64,000 nucleotides of DNA from Nymphaea colorata. Taxonomy: Eukaryota; Streptophyta; Magnoliopsida; Nymphaeales; Nymphaeaceae. Within the stretch, counting starts at the first letter, position 1; every line of letters begins with the position of its first letter. Location of the stretch: contig NC_045139.1 in NCBI RefSeq assembly GCF_008831285.2, positions 5,864,704 through 5,928,703 of the forward strand, in the 5' to 3' direction. The position numbers and the translations under genes are program-made. Under the pieces are notes generated by a model. It was not told the DNA's origin, made no database searches, and was given only the letters and a program-made list of their open reading frames with translations. Below are positions 51,358-63,127 of the stretch, one piece after another.

Positions 51358-54300
51358 CCTAGTAGCTCATGGTTTCATGCCTTGTATTTTCAATGACACT
51401 CTCCATTTACCTTACGAACGTAACCATGAAATTCTAAAAAAGGGACTTAAGCGTACAAGCGTAAGTCAACAATCCTATAACACGAGGCGCTCGTTTGTTC
51501 TTCGTTGCCATAGAAACTGGGTCGAGTGTGCTATACGCTATGCAACAAGAAGATTAGCACCCATCAGAATCAAACAAAATGTCCCACTTATCCAACCGGG
51601 TATGTTACGCCCATTGAAGTGATCAGAAAACAGTCTTCAGCAGCCTCTTTCATATGACTTTTTAAGAGTAGAGTTTCGTTGTTAGATTTCAGTTTAATAT
51701 TAAGTCGATTGAGCTTCCCAATGTGACTAAGAAGATCATAAGTGATTCTTACGATATTATTGATTAAAAACAGAGGAGTCGTCATGTGTTCGTAGGGATA
51801 GAAGGATTCCAACTCCTCAGTTGCTATAAGACATAACCAGCTCCACACAACACATATCTGTTTATAATTTCGTGCAAGTATACGTATAAAAATATAATAG
51901 TCAAGTTCAAAAACCTGTAGGCGAGTGTCTGAATTACTTTATGAAACTTTATAATAATTAATGAACAGTTTAAAATGAAAAAAAAAAAAAAAACTCTCTC
52001 TCTTGATATGAATAAGACCATGTCTTCTACTTTTAGGATTCTCATTGAACTTTTCAAGATTGAATGCTTGATCACATTTCACCACGATGGGTGAGGTCTG
52101 TTTGACCAATATTGTCCGATGTTAGTTGTTTCCAATGTTCACACCTACTTTGCGTTGAAGTTGCCGTATCATTTTCCGGTCACCTAACGGGTCGGTCATT
52201 GGTCTAGATTTCACAGAAAGTGATAATTCAAGCATTTTTCAGCGAATTTATCATAGGCACCCTTTTTCTTAAGTCAACTGCTAAATTCTCTAGTAACTTT
52301 CAAAATTTCAATCTTAAAGTTCTCTAATAAGGTCAACCACTCTCTCTCCACTCAGTGACATTGCACATAGATTTTTTATAATTGACGTAATAAAACTGTA
52401 TGTGACGACAATTTTCGACTTGGATTTCATGCCTTTGACTTTTCTTTTATTAGTTCAGAGTTATGTGATTCAAACATTTATTTTCATTAAATTCATTGCA
52501 TAAGATCTTAGTGGCTTTTTTCAACTCACTTGATCGCTTGATTAGATGATTTTAAGGTACAATATGGTTCAATAAAACTTGGTTGCAAATAGGTTGATCA
52601 GCTGTACTACCACCCACTTGATCTAATATTGAGGGTACTCTTTGTCATGGGAACAGTTTCCGTTTTGTCATAGTTATCCAAATCAGGAAGCCGTAAGAAG
52701 TGAAGTTTGTTGAAATTTCAGGCAAACTAAAGCCTGTGCAGTTTAAGTGTAATAAATTCAAATTTGAGCTTGTTTTGATTATCCCGTTAAAGTTGAGCTG
52801 CATTTTTCGTAAAAAAAAAAACAAAATAAAATTGTGATTTTTATCCATCAACAAAGTGTCAAAACATATTGTTTGCACAACTATGATTTCTTAGATTTCT
52901 TATATTAGTGTCATTGAACCACAAATTAATTCTAGCTCGACCGTTGCCCTAAGCTTAATTACATGCATTTTTGTTTTAAATATTGGGGATTCGATGAGGC
53001 GGCTGAACTCCCCTTTTCCACTCGCCCACTTTTGGGTCAGGGCTGCTTGAAAATGTAGGTAAAAAGAAGTACACCCTTCAATTAAAGTGTAGTACATCGA
53101 TGGTTTGTAGTTTAGAAGTGGTTGGTCAAGCCATCAATGACCTCCCGACACTGACAGAACATACTTTTTTTTGTTACATTTTAATGATTTCACCAAGCTT
53201 TTAATTATATAATTGGAAAAAAAATTAGAAAGAAAGAGAGAGCTAGCTAGAGTCTGATAATTCAGTTGCATGTCGATAGTGCAATTCTTAGTACTTGACT
53301 CAATCAAGTCACCGAGCCAACCCGCTAACCTGGTTGGCTATCGATCCGAGTCTGATTCCCGAGTTTGCCAACCCGCTAACCTGGTTGGCTATCGATCCGA
53401 GTCTAGTCTGATTCCCGAGTTTGCCAACTATGAGCAAATCACAACACATGCAAGAAAAGTGTTCCTCTGAAGGTGCCTAGAACAGTCAAGAACGTGACCC
53501 ACTTGCTAGCTGCTAGGAACTCGTGAACATGTCTTGGCCTCGGAAAAAGCGTTCTTTACAAGATGCATTCAAGAACATGAACTTGAAACATTTCCGACCT
53601 TGAAATACTGATACAAAATCTGACCTAAACCAGGTCAAAGAATGGTGCATTTGCATTAGCAACTCCATCTGATCATTAATTTTGACGCACATTGTCTCTG
53701 ATCTCTCTCAATGGTACTCTAAGAATATGCAATTGAAGTTCTTTGATAGACAAGAGAGGGGAATGCATCTGAGAGTCCTACATTGATGGACAAGCAAATC
53801 AGAACCAATTATCCTATATGGATTTCACTAATCACTGAGACAAATGAAAAGTTTAACTAAACAAGTATGAAAATCTGGAGTTTCGTATTAGTCCTTTGTT
53901 GCACTCCAGACGCGGCCAGGTGGCGGTTTGCTTTATCATAAAGTGGGTAGAGGAAAAGGTGGTGAAGAAGAAGAAGAAGCATGTGACGTCGGCTTTAAAA
54001 TCTTTGGCGCAGAATGAGATGGCATATGGCTTGGCTGTTCGGTGCTTTTCTCATGGCGTCCCTCTTCTTCTTCTTCCGGTTGCCGACACCAGTACACGCA
54101 GCTAATGAATGAATTCACGGTCAGTAAAGCTTTTGAAATCGCTTGGTTTATATTGCATGCACTGTACTGTCCTGTGAAAGCGCGGCATGGTGTACTTTCG
54201 AGATGATCGACCGCGGCGATGTGACGCTTTCTAGTGTAATTTTAAAGAGAACGAAAAGATCATGCGGCATATCTTGCGTGCACTGTACTGCTTTGTGTAT

Positions 54301-55387
54301 TACCACCATGAATCACTGGACATGGATATAAATCGCACGAAAAGCCAAAGAAGTGCTTCTGATAGATGCCTTCCTCTCCCTAAAAGGAGAGGCATTCTTG
54401 AGTTGTGATCTATACGCCATATTGGATTCAGCCTTAACCCCATGCAATTGATTTGGATTAGGAGCTGGACTTGAATTTTTCTTTTCACATAGAGTCCATA
54501 TTAGACCAGGTTAAGATCCGGCATCTATATAGGATCGTGTCAGGTCTTTAGTTGAACTCAAACTCAGATTTGAAGAGTGGTGGAGCTACTTTGTAGCTGG
54601 TGTGGGTAATATCATTAAATTTCGGTTTTTTAGATATGAGTGCCCTTTAAAGTTTGAAATTTGAATTTAGAGTGTCGTTCGGCCAGAAATTTCTAGCTTC
54701 GCATGAGGTGAAGTGCCTTTTAGAGAGGTGAAAATGGTGGCGGGCACATAGGGTAAGGGGGAATTGCCAATGGTGTTGGTAATAGTTTCATGTTTAGTCA
54801 TATATATGTTTGGGACTATAGTCATGATTTTTTGAGATAGGAACCGAAGCTGCTAAGGGGCAGGTTTGAATTTGCGGATGAGGAGGTCGCGTCCAATGTG
54901 GTGGCTGAGTCGTGACATCAATGAAGTTTTAATTCGCCACTTTGTGGCTTATTAAAGCATGGTTTGTATCAAACCAGTAAGAGCAGACTCACCATATGGA
55001 CTGGGCTTTAGAGGGGTTTCTCATCATACAAACACACAATGCAGAGCAAAAGTGAAGTAAATTTCTATTATCAACTAAATTTAATGAGCCTATAGTAGTT
55101 GTTGTATGGGTTTTCTTGATGATTTTAACGACAATTCGAAGTAAATAATCCCCAATTTGAGTAGTTCCTGAACGCTCTCGACAGTAAATAATTTGAATAT
55201 CGAACGATCATATAAGAAGCACTTAAGGACAACACAACGAATTGAACCCATTCCCTTTTGCAAGCTATATGCACCTCATGCCATTTTCTCTTGCAAAGCA
55301 TTTAGGTAAGGACTGGGATAATTACAGTGACAGTGGAACTATGAAGAGGAAAAAAGGAAGCACAAGCCTTCTTTCTTTCGACTGTTT
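51225..55387. other. intergenic between two minus-strand genes, no supported gene
   Basis: Next to the MAP kinase start is a CT-rich leader (51319-51359). Beyond it no exon chain was found. A tandem duplication is at 53317-53423. The stretch near 54570-54760 (GTGGTGGAGCT, AAGTTTGAAATTTGAATTT, GGTGGCGGGCACAT) looks transposon-derived. The plus-strand frame at 53896-54105 has no family signature. Confidence 0.55.
53317..53423. repeat. tandem duplication, 51 and 56 bp units
   Basis: CCAACCCGCTAACCTGGTTG...ATCGATCCGAGTCT...GATTCCCGAGTTTG is present twice head to tail. The second copy has a 5 bp AGTCT insertion. The copies are otherwise identical, so the event is recent. Confidence 0.85.
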
Positions 55388-55708
55388 TTATTCTTTGGTG
55401 GAAACATGACTGCTTCTGTTATTGGAAGCCTTCATCCTTCTCCTAATCTCCTTGTCCAACTCTTCCAATCCTCCCACCTCTTCCACTTCCTACACCACAT
55501 GACAAACAAACCAGCACTAGTTCTGTAAATACCGAAGAAATGTGCTCTGGTGCCTATGAATAGAATGGTGTCCTATTTATTTGTTTGTTTATTGTGAAAC
55601 AGAACGTTCACAGGGTTGAGCCAGATTAAGTAAGCCGCATTTCCACGATCCAAGACTTTAGGACTTCAAATCCGATGATTTGATGGATCCCCAACTGATA
55701 TCTCAAGA

Positions 55709-55751
<43 letters not shown>

Positions 55752-58700
55752 ACAAGATAGATCCAAGGAGGAAAAAAAAAAAAAGCAAACCTTTGGACCA
55801 AGGAAGAGTCCATAGGGCACTCCGTCAAACTTGTCTGCGTGGTGGATCTGCAAATTAAGCATCTTTTAAGCAACCACATAAAAGGTAAGGACGGGAGGAC
55901 ATAATCAAAAGCAAGAGAACAAACACAAAACTACTTTAGTCTGGGTTTTATGTTGATGGATATCTAAAACAGAGCATACTAAATGTGCACCTCTTGCACC
56001 CTCAGGCCCAAAACGTATTAAACCATCTGTTTTTGTTAACGCCATTGAAAGAAAAAAGTAGTACCTGATGAGCAGAAGCCACGCGGCGAAGGTATGGCAC
56101 ATCGGCGATCGGCCCAACCGGAAACCTCTTGTGGACCAGACCGTCGTGCACAAACATGTAGGCCATTCCATACACCGTTATACCAAGACCCTGCATTATA
56201 TGAAGAGACCGCTTTTAGAGTGAGGAACCTAGCCATCTTCGTTTATTTTAACAGTGCAAAACTCTAAGTTGAAGATCCCTTAAATCGAACTTAAAGAGAT
56301 GTGGTGTTGCCACATTTAAGGTCAGTAAGAGTATTAAACTACTTAAAATCGTATTAAAAGCAATAGATTTATCTTGGTAAAGAGAAGAAAGGGAAAACTT
56401 ACAGCACCAAAGCACAGGCCGGGGAAGAGGCCCCTGTGAAAGAAGCCGAAGTGAAGGAGGGCAATGGCCGGCACGGCGTTGATGATGGCGAACACGTCGT
56501 TGAGTTCGAACGGACCCTCTCTCGGCCGGTGATGCGACTGAAGAAACCAAAACCGACACGCTATTAGATTAGTCCTTACTCTCTAGCTCATCTACCATAT
56601 GTCGTTTTGTTAGAATTAAAAACGTGTACTGTACTCGTTTCTTGACGTCCTTCCCTCAGAAGTATTTCGTTTTGTACTGAAACCATTTGGTCTAATCTTC
56701 TTTTTCTCCGGCGTGGGGCACCAGAAAAGGGACGCGCATGTCTTGTTCACTATTTTTGCAGCAGATTCTTGCGTACTTGGTGTTTCATTGTCTTAAAACA
56801 AATGGAATGAAAAAGTTGGCACAAAAAGCACGCATCATCTTGCTTTCCATCCATTCACCAAATTAGTTTGTTTTTCAATTTCTTGTTTGTTCTCGTGAAC
56901 TCACGATTGACTTCCAAGCAATTAATATAAGTGCTATAAGAAATTGACAAATTACACCTAGACAGTTAAATTCCATATGAAATAATTAAACATTTAACTT
57001 TACCTCATGCATAGCCCACATAGAGGCGTGCCAAAGGGCACGGTGAGCCCATCGCGCCCAGAACTCCATACCCACCTGCAGAAAATTTTCCAGCACAACA
57101 TTACCAAAACACCTCTCACATAGACGAGATCATTACCGTCATGAAACAACCACAGTTTCTGTTTCATAATATCTCGTTATACCGATTACTAAATCAATAT
57201 GAATTTGTGTTCTTACAGTACTTTTTTTTTTCTTTGAATCACTTGGTAGTCGTACATAAATTTTATTTTCTTATTGCCCTTACCTCTTGTATCTTTCAAT
57301 ATGTCAATATCAGCATTAGTGCTGGATTTTAAATTAATTTGAAAATAATAAATATAAGAATGTAAATCTGTATCAGCCTTTGTTGGCAGAGAGCTAGGAC
57401 CATATGTATGGGTCAACATGCTCCAATATAAAGTTATATGGACGATGTATCTTCAGATTTATTCTCCTTTTTCAGCTATCATATTCTCTCTCCCATAGGG
57501 GTCCCAACGCCAGGAAAGCTTTTGACCCCCCCATGAAAATCAATTAGGTGAAATAGCAAGAAGAAATCAGAAGGTACATATAAAACAAGAGTTGAAGGCC
57601 AATGAGAAAATAATATTTACAACAGTTTAAAACAAAAAATCATCCATTAACTGCCAAAGAGAGCAAAATTTGAGGGGAGGAAGGGTTGTCCTGAGAGGAC
57701 CAACTTTTTCTTTTGAAGTAGGGAAGCACTTGCCTGAAATTCTTTTCAAGCTACCAAAATCTTCTGTGAGGTTCTTGATAAGGAGCACCTTTTTCACCCT
57801 GTTCGAAGGCAATTCGTGTCGGACAGCTCTTCACCCAATAGGCAAGATCTTATCCCAGAGCGACACAACGGACTTCCACTTGTATATGAAAAAGGAAAGC
57901 AGAAAATGAACCTATTTTGTTCTTTTTCCCTAGAGAGGTAATCAAAGATATGGGAATTGGGCGACGTCTTTTGCTAATCAAATCTGTCTTTAGGAGCTAC
58001 TTTATCTTTTGATCTTAAATTCATATATATAAAGTGAAGACATTTATTGATTTAAAAATGTTCACGCTCAAGAATGTTTGACGCACAGAGCATCTAACAT
58101 CGTCCCTTCTTTTCATCTCTCTCTTAAACTCAGGTAAAGTTAGAGTTCGTCGTCAAGGGCTCTCGTACTTAAAATAAAAGGAAGGCGAGAAAAATTTGAA
58201 GGGTCTGGAATCTGAAGTTTTTTTTTTTAAACTCTGGAGAAGTTATCCAGAACAAAAGATATCATGGACAATGTCTCCAAGGGGATTCAGGACCTTCTGT
58301 TTCCCCCTCGTTGCTTGGCACCTGTAGACAGAGAGAATTCTAAAAGGCGTCAAACAGGGACCAGAGGATTCAGGTAAAACGGCACGAGCACGACTACCAG
58401 TTAGATAAATAATTGGTGGGTTAGACAGGTAGACTTGAACAAGAAGAACTTTGTAAAACTTCGCCACGGTTTTGAACAACCAGTCAGATAAACAATTTCT
58501 CGTAGAATTGGAAAAAGAAAACTTTGAATAACTATTACCACCGAGCGCACTTGAGGGCTTCAGATGAACAACAACTTCGTGAATTTAAAATATAGAAAGC
58601 TTTGCTTTGCCCGTAGCATAAATTGAATTAAAAGCGAAAAAGAACCATCTTAGCATCATTGTGTGCGTTTCTGATTCAAACACTGGGGGAAAGGGCCCCC

Positions 58701-60255
58701 TTAATCGTAGCATCAGTGTGTGCGTCTGATTGCCGTAGATTTGAAACTTAAAAATCTGAAGATGCATGTGCTTTCAGTTGATTGTTCTGTTTTTTTTTTT
58801 TTTTCCCTCTTACCGGAATCTTAACGGAAACATGAGTTTCAGATCTGCTTTTCTATGTAAAATACTCTTTCTTCCAGTCAAATATTTGACTGGGCTATAA
58901 ATTATTGGCAAATATTCGCAGATAATTTAGTTCAGAAAAAATCTTTATAAAAGAAATAACAGGAACTGAGACTTGGTTGTTTAAAGCAAGACCCCATCTT
59001 GCTCATTTTAGTACTGTGAAAATGGAACAATATCTGCCAACATGAATCACATTTTTTTTTTATTGGCCGCTGTACTAATTAAATATAATATAAAATAAGC
59101 ACCGAAATGAATCGTCAACGAGGGCGTATTCACCTTGATGGAAGGACAGAATGAGGTCGGATTCTCGAGAGCTTGGTACCATAAAAAAAGGTCCAAATTA
59201 AATGTGACGTCGTTAAGAAAGGACAAAGAAACTGCCATGTGGTAAAGGCAACTGAAAAAGTTTAGTCTTCAAAGAGTTGGTTTAGTGGGACGGTTCTGAC
59301 TTTCTGTTGATATATATAATCAATAATCAATGTTGTTGATATCGGTTCGCATCGACCCATATCAATTGATACGCTTTGTATCAATCAACTCCTTTAATTT
59401 ATTAAATCAACGTAAACTATTTAAATTATTCCATAAATCCAAAACAAAATAAAGGCGATGCATGCCAATACGCAATGATGTGTATAGTCAATATAAATTT
59501 TTATATTCAATTTATTGAGATCAATATCCGGTAGGAAATGAAAATGCATATTTACATATGTGCCCGCTTAGAGAAGAAAAAAAAAACCGAAAAATAACCA
59601 AATAGAAGAAAAGGGAGAGAAACGCACCGCGGCTCCAACGGAAAGGGCGAAGGTTCCCAACATCTCCGTCATCGGCACCTCCCCGCCCTTCTCAATCCCA
59701 ACCAATTGAAGAAAAGAAAATTAATAAAAATGAATCAAAATCAATAAAAACAATTCACCGAAAAAGTCAGGTCGGGATCTCCTCGAAGAGGAAGACGAAG
59801 ATGAGAACCTCCATTTGCCACGCGAATCTGTAGTAGACGGAAGCGGCAGCCATGGACGTGATCCCGACGCTCGAAAGTATGGCGGCCGTTAAGTAGGTGT
59901 ACCTCTCCATCTTCCTCCTCGCCGATCGCTCCATCTGCCTCTGGTTCGTCGGTGCCACAGGGAGCGTCAACTCAGGAAGCTCATTGTCCTCCTCTCCCTC
60001 CTCATTCTTCCAGAGCTCCTCCTCCGCTCCTCCTTCTCCCGATTTCTTTTCAAGTCTTAGCTTATGGTCAGCCGTTTCGTTCCTCTTCTCCATGAAGAAG
60101 CAGACGGTCAGCTTCCGCAACCCCGGCGACCTGTCGCGCCGCCGGAGGAAGAAGACGCAGCCGTTCCCGCTCGCGCCACGGAGACGGACGATCGGAACTT
60201 TACGGCAGAGGCAGCACGTCGTGGAGGCCGCAGCGGCCGAAATTCTGGCCGTCAT
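55388..60255 (-). CDS. BCH: beta-carotene hydroxylase (non-heme diiron), plastid
   Basis: The minus-strand exons are 60255-59809, 59687-59628, 57075-57004, 56537-56403, 56190-56065, 55847-55791 and 55489-55388. All introns are GT-AG. The sum is 999 nt, giving 332 residues. The enzyme adds 3-hydroxyl groups to the beta rings of beta-carotene, making cryptoxanthin then zeaxanthin, in plastid membranes. The four histidine clusters that bind two irons are complete: HRALWH (180-185), HESHH (192-196), HDGLVH (253-258) and HQIHH (279-283). The N-terminus (MTARISAAAASTTCC, rich in S, A and R) is a plastid transit peptide. Hydrophobic segments flank the clusters (YLTAAILSSVGITSMAAASVYY, LGTFALSVGAAVGMEF, IINAVPAIALLHFG, LGITVYGMAYMFV). 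Length is slightly above the usual 300-320. The start at 60255 is the first ATG; the frame further up begins only with TTG. Intron 2 is 2.55 kb. Confidence 0.95.
55709..55749. repeat. compound (GT)n(GA)n microsatellite in the last intron of BCH
   Basis: A run of about nine GT units passes straight into about eleven GA units, inside the intron between the last two BCH exons. It is a likely length-polymorphic site. Confidence 0.85.
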
Positions 60256-60355
60256 CACGACGAAGAAGTCTTCTGCAAGAGAGGGGGAGAGAGAGACAGA
60301 AGGCAAATCGCTCGTCGAAGCAGAGCACCTGCACTGCCCCTGCAACTTATTTAAA

Positions 60356-61709
60356 TGAACGTGTACGGTTCGATCCTTCTGTTTTCAATTATTTACGAAA
60401 ATGTTCCAAACTTTTTGTCCCATTTTTTTTATCGGGATGTTATCGTCTCTGAAGTTATTGCCGTTAAATAATCTTTTATTTTCCTGGAGCCAGTTGAAAT
60501 GGAACACGGATCTCAACTTGGGGTAAGAAAATAAGTTCCCATAAAATTCTAGTGGCGAATTGTCTTGAAACTAGTATTCAAAGCCATGAAAGAATTTAAA
60601 AGGAAAAAAAAAATAGTAGCTAATATCGTGTTGATAGTTGAAAATATCGCGAGTTGATAAATTGGTATGGATCTACACAACAAACTTACTAAAAAGAAAT
60701 TAAACAATTCAAGAATTTGAACGTCCTAATATACGTTTTAGTAATAATCGGTTGTTCTAAGCTACCAATCAAGGTGATGGCCCTAAAACATGTGAGTTAA
60801 TTTTCCGAAAATTTCGTATTTATCAATTTAAAAAAATTTAAGAGCATTTGAGTGTAATCTCTTTGTGTTGTTAATGACGGATCCCGTCCTCTAATAGTTT
60901 TGATTTTGGTACGAAAAAAACTAGGAATTAAGATTACCAATTACTTAACAACCACCAATTATAAGCCCTTGCAGATCTCTCACCATCTTCAATACAAGAC
61001 TAAACGTCTCAACATAAAGGATGCTTATGTAGTTTTTAGTGATAATTAATTATCAACTTTAGTGAATGACAATCTTTGTTTGTCCAGTAATTACTTGATA
61101 CAAACATTGAGTTCTTGGGTGGGTAGGGATGCTTATGGATCATATATGAGACAACTAAATGCATTGAAACTCAGGCAACCAACCAAAGAGAAAAAGCTTA
61201 TATCAAATCCAACTTAAGAAGCACATTGTCCAATTGGTGTTTTCTTTTTCTAATGTTTGTTCAAAAGATAATAACGTCATTAGATCTTCTTTCAGTTTCT
61301 TTTCTCTATTTGCTTATTGAAAAACAATTATTTCATGGCCAAAGAAAACCAACACCGGTTTTAAAGATCGGTGGCCCGAAAAGTGCATGCTCGTCGACCT
61401 ATTTTCATTCTGTTTTCACGACTTGCAGCGTCGCGCCAAACACAAGCACCATGAACAACATTCTACACCATAAATTTTATGGTGCCTATTGCTTTCACCC
61501 TTTTGCTTAATTTAGACGAAAAGCAAACGCGGAAAAGGGGACCTTTTAACTGTTACTGTCTCTACATAATGTAGAGTTTTAAGAAAATATGATGCAGAAA
61601 ACCCCAGAAAAGAACCCATTATTTTGAAATCGTGGAACGGGTAAATTTTTTTGGCTTAAAATCTGGACAGGTGATTCACGTTTAAATGTTTCTATATACA
61701 AGCTACAAG
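60356..61709. other. upstream region of BCH and intergenic DNA, no gene seen
   Basis: TTTAAATAAG (minus strand) near 60355 could serve as a TATA box for BCH, giving a leader of about 70 bp. Further out the sequence is AT-rich with no supported frame; the 94-codon plus-strand stretch at 61226-61510 has no recognisable motif. Confidence 0.5.
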
Positions 61710-62238
61710 TAAGGGTGAACACGAGCCGGGTCGAGCCCGAGTTCAGTCAGCTCGAGTTTGGCTCGACTAATGAAAGCTCGAGCTCGAACTCGAGAATAGC
61801 TCGATGGAAGTAGCTCGAGCTCGACTCGGCAGTTACGTGTTGAGCTCGAGCTCGACTCGATTAAAGCTCGACAAACTCGTTTGAATTGAATTGATATTCA
61901 TTGTTATGTTTTGAGCTTTAGCTCGACTCGATTAAGGCTCGACAAACTCGTTTGAATAGAATTGATATTCATCGTTACTTGTTGAGCTCGAGCTCAACTC
62001 GATTAAGGCTTGACAAACTCGTAAACTCGTTTGAATATATCGACTTGATGAAGACTCGACGAACTCGATTAAGGCTTGAGTTTGACTCGGCAGTTACATG
62101 TTGAGCTCGAACTCAACTCGATTATTTGAATGGGTCGACTCATGAACTCGAGCTTGACTCGTTAAGCAAATGACTCGGATCGAACTCGTTCACGAGCCGA
62201 GCTTTAACGAGTCGAGCTTGACTCGTTGTTCACCCCTA
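61710..62238. mobile_element. non-autonomous hAT-type transposon with 8 bp target duplication
   Basis: The 529 bp element begins TAAGGGTGAACA and ends TGTTCACCCCTA, inverted copies of 12 bp with one mismatch. It is flanked on both sides by GCTACAAG (61702-61709 and 62239-62246), a perfect 8 bp duplication as made by hAT transposases. The interior is built from GCTCGA/CTCGAGC words and includes tandem units of 71 bp starting near 61840, 61911 and 61982. There is no coding frame, so it depends on a transposase made elsewhere. Confidence 0.88.
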
Positions 62239-62246
62239 GCTACAAG

Positions 62247-62623
62247 GTACTTGATTAACAGTCAAATGCTTATGGTGGAAGCTAGAAATGTTTTTTTCAC
62301 GAGGCACAAAATATACAACTAACAATTTTTCTGTTGGCTTTGGAACAGTGACCCGGATCTTGTGGGGCTGTCCTATATAATTAGACCCAAATTGACTGAT
62401 ATAAAACATGTAAATTCAAAGTTTCAAATTGAACTTCATACCTATCTCTGTCTACCCCTGAAGATACCCTCTCATACCCTCAAGGTTCCGTCTTTAGCCT
62501 AGCTAGTCTGGTTGATGAGCAGGTCAAAAACCTATCGTCAGTTCGACATTTCGATTATCATGGGTCTTAGGCTTCTGCAGGCAAGTTGGCTCTCTTTTTC
62601 TCTTTGTCCTGCTCTTGATATTT
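62247..62623. other. spacer between the hAT element and the minisatellite
   Basis: No ORF or repeat of note was seen in this 377 bp stretch. Confidence 0.5.
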
Positions 62624-63127
62624 CAAAGAAGAAAGAATCGAACACTCGACATGACAAGGTTTGAGAAAGACCAAGGCCTTCTTTCATTGAGATTCCAAAG
62701 AAGAAAAAAGAATTGAACACTCGACAAGACAAGGTTTGAGAAAGACCAAGGCCTTCTTTCATTGAGATTTCAAAGAAGAAGGAATTGAACACTCGACAAG
62801 ACAAGGTTTGAGAAAGACCAAGGCCTTCTTTCATTGATATTTCAAAGAAGAAGGAATTGAACACTCGACAACACAAGGTTTGAGAAAGATCAATGCCTTC
62901 TTTCATTGAGATTTCAAGGAAGAAAAAAGAATTGAACACTCGACAAGAAAGGTTTGAGAAAGACCAAGGCCTTCTTTCATTGAGATTTCAAGGAAGAAGG
63001 AATTGAACACTCGACAACACAAGGTTTGAGAAAGACCAAGGCCTTCTTTCATTGAGATTTCAAAGAAGAAAGAATCGAACACTGGACAACACAAGGTTTT
63101 AGAAAGACCAAGGGGCCTTCTTTCATC
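62624..63127. repeat. 72 bp minisatellite, seven tandem copies
   Basis: Copies start at 62624, 62696, 62771, 62843, 62915, 62989 and 63061, with lengths of 72, 75, 72, 72, 74, 72 and about 67. Each starts CAA(A/G)GAAGAA and contains GAACACTCGACA, AAGGTTTGAGAAAGA and CCTTCTTTCATTGA. Copies are about 90 percent alike. Because 72 is a multiple of three, the minus strand shows open frames with a repeated 24-residue unit (SMKEGLGLSQTL core). The 74 bp copy breaks that frame, so I treat it as non-coding. Confidence 0.9.

Noticed and set aside
53270-53470. 66-codon frame with a repeated PANLVGYRSES unit
   Set aside because: It arises from the 51/56 bp tandem duplication. The second copy contains a 5 bp insertion and no gene context exists.
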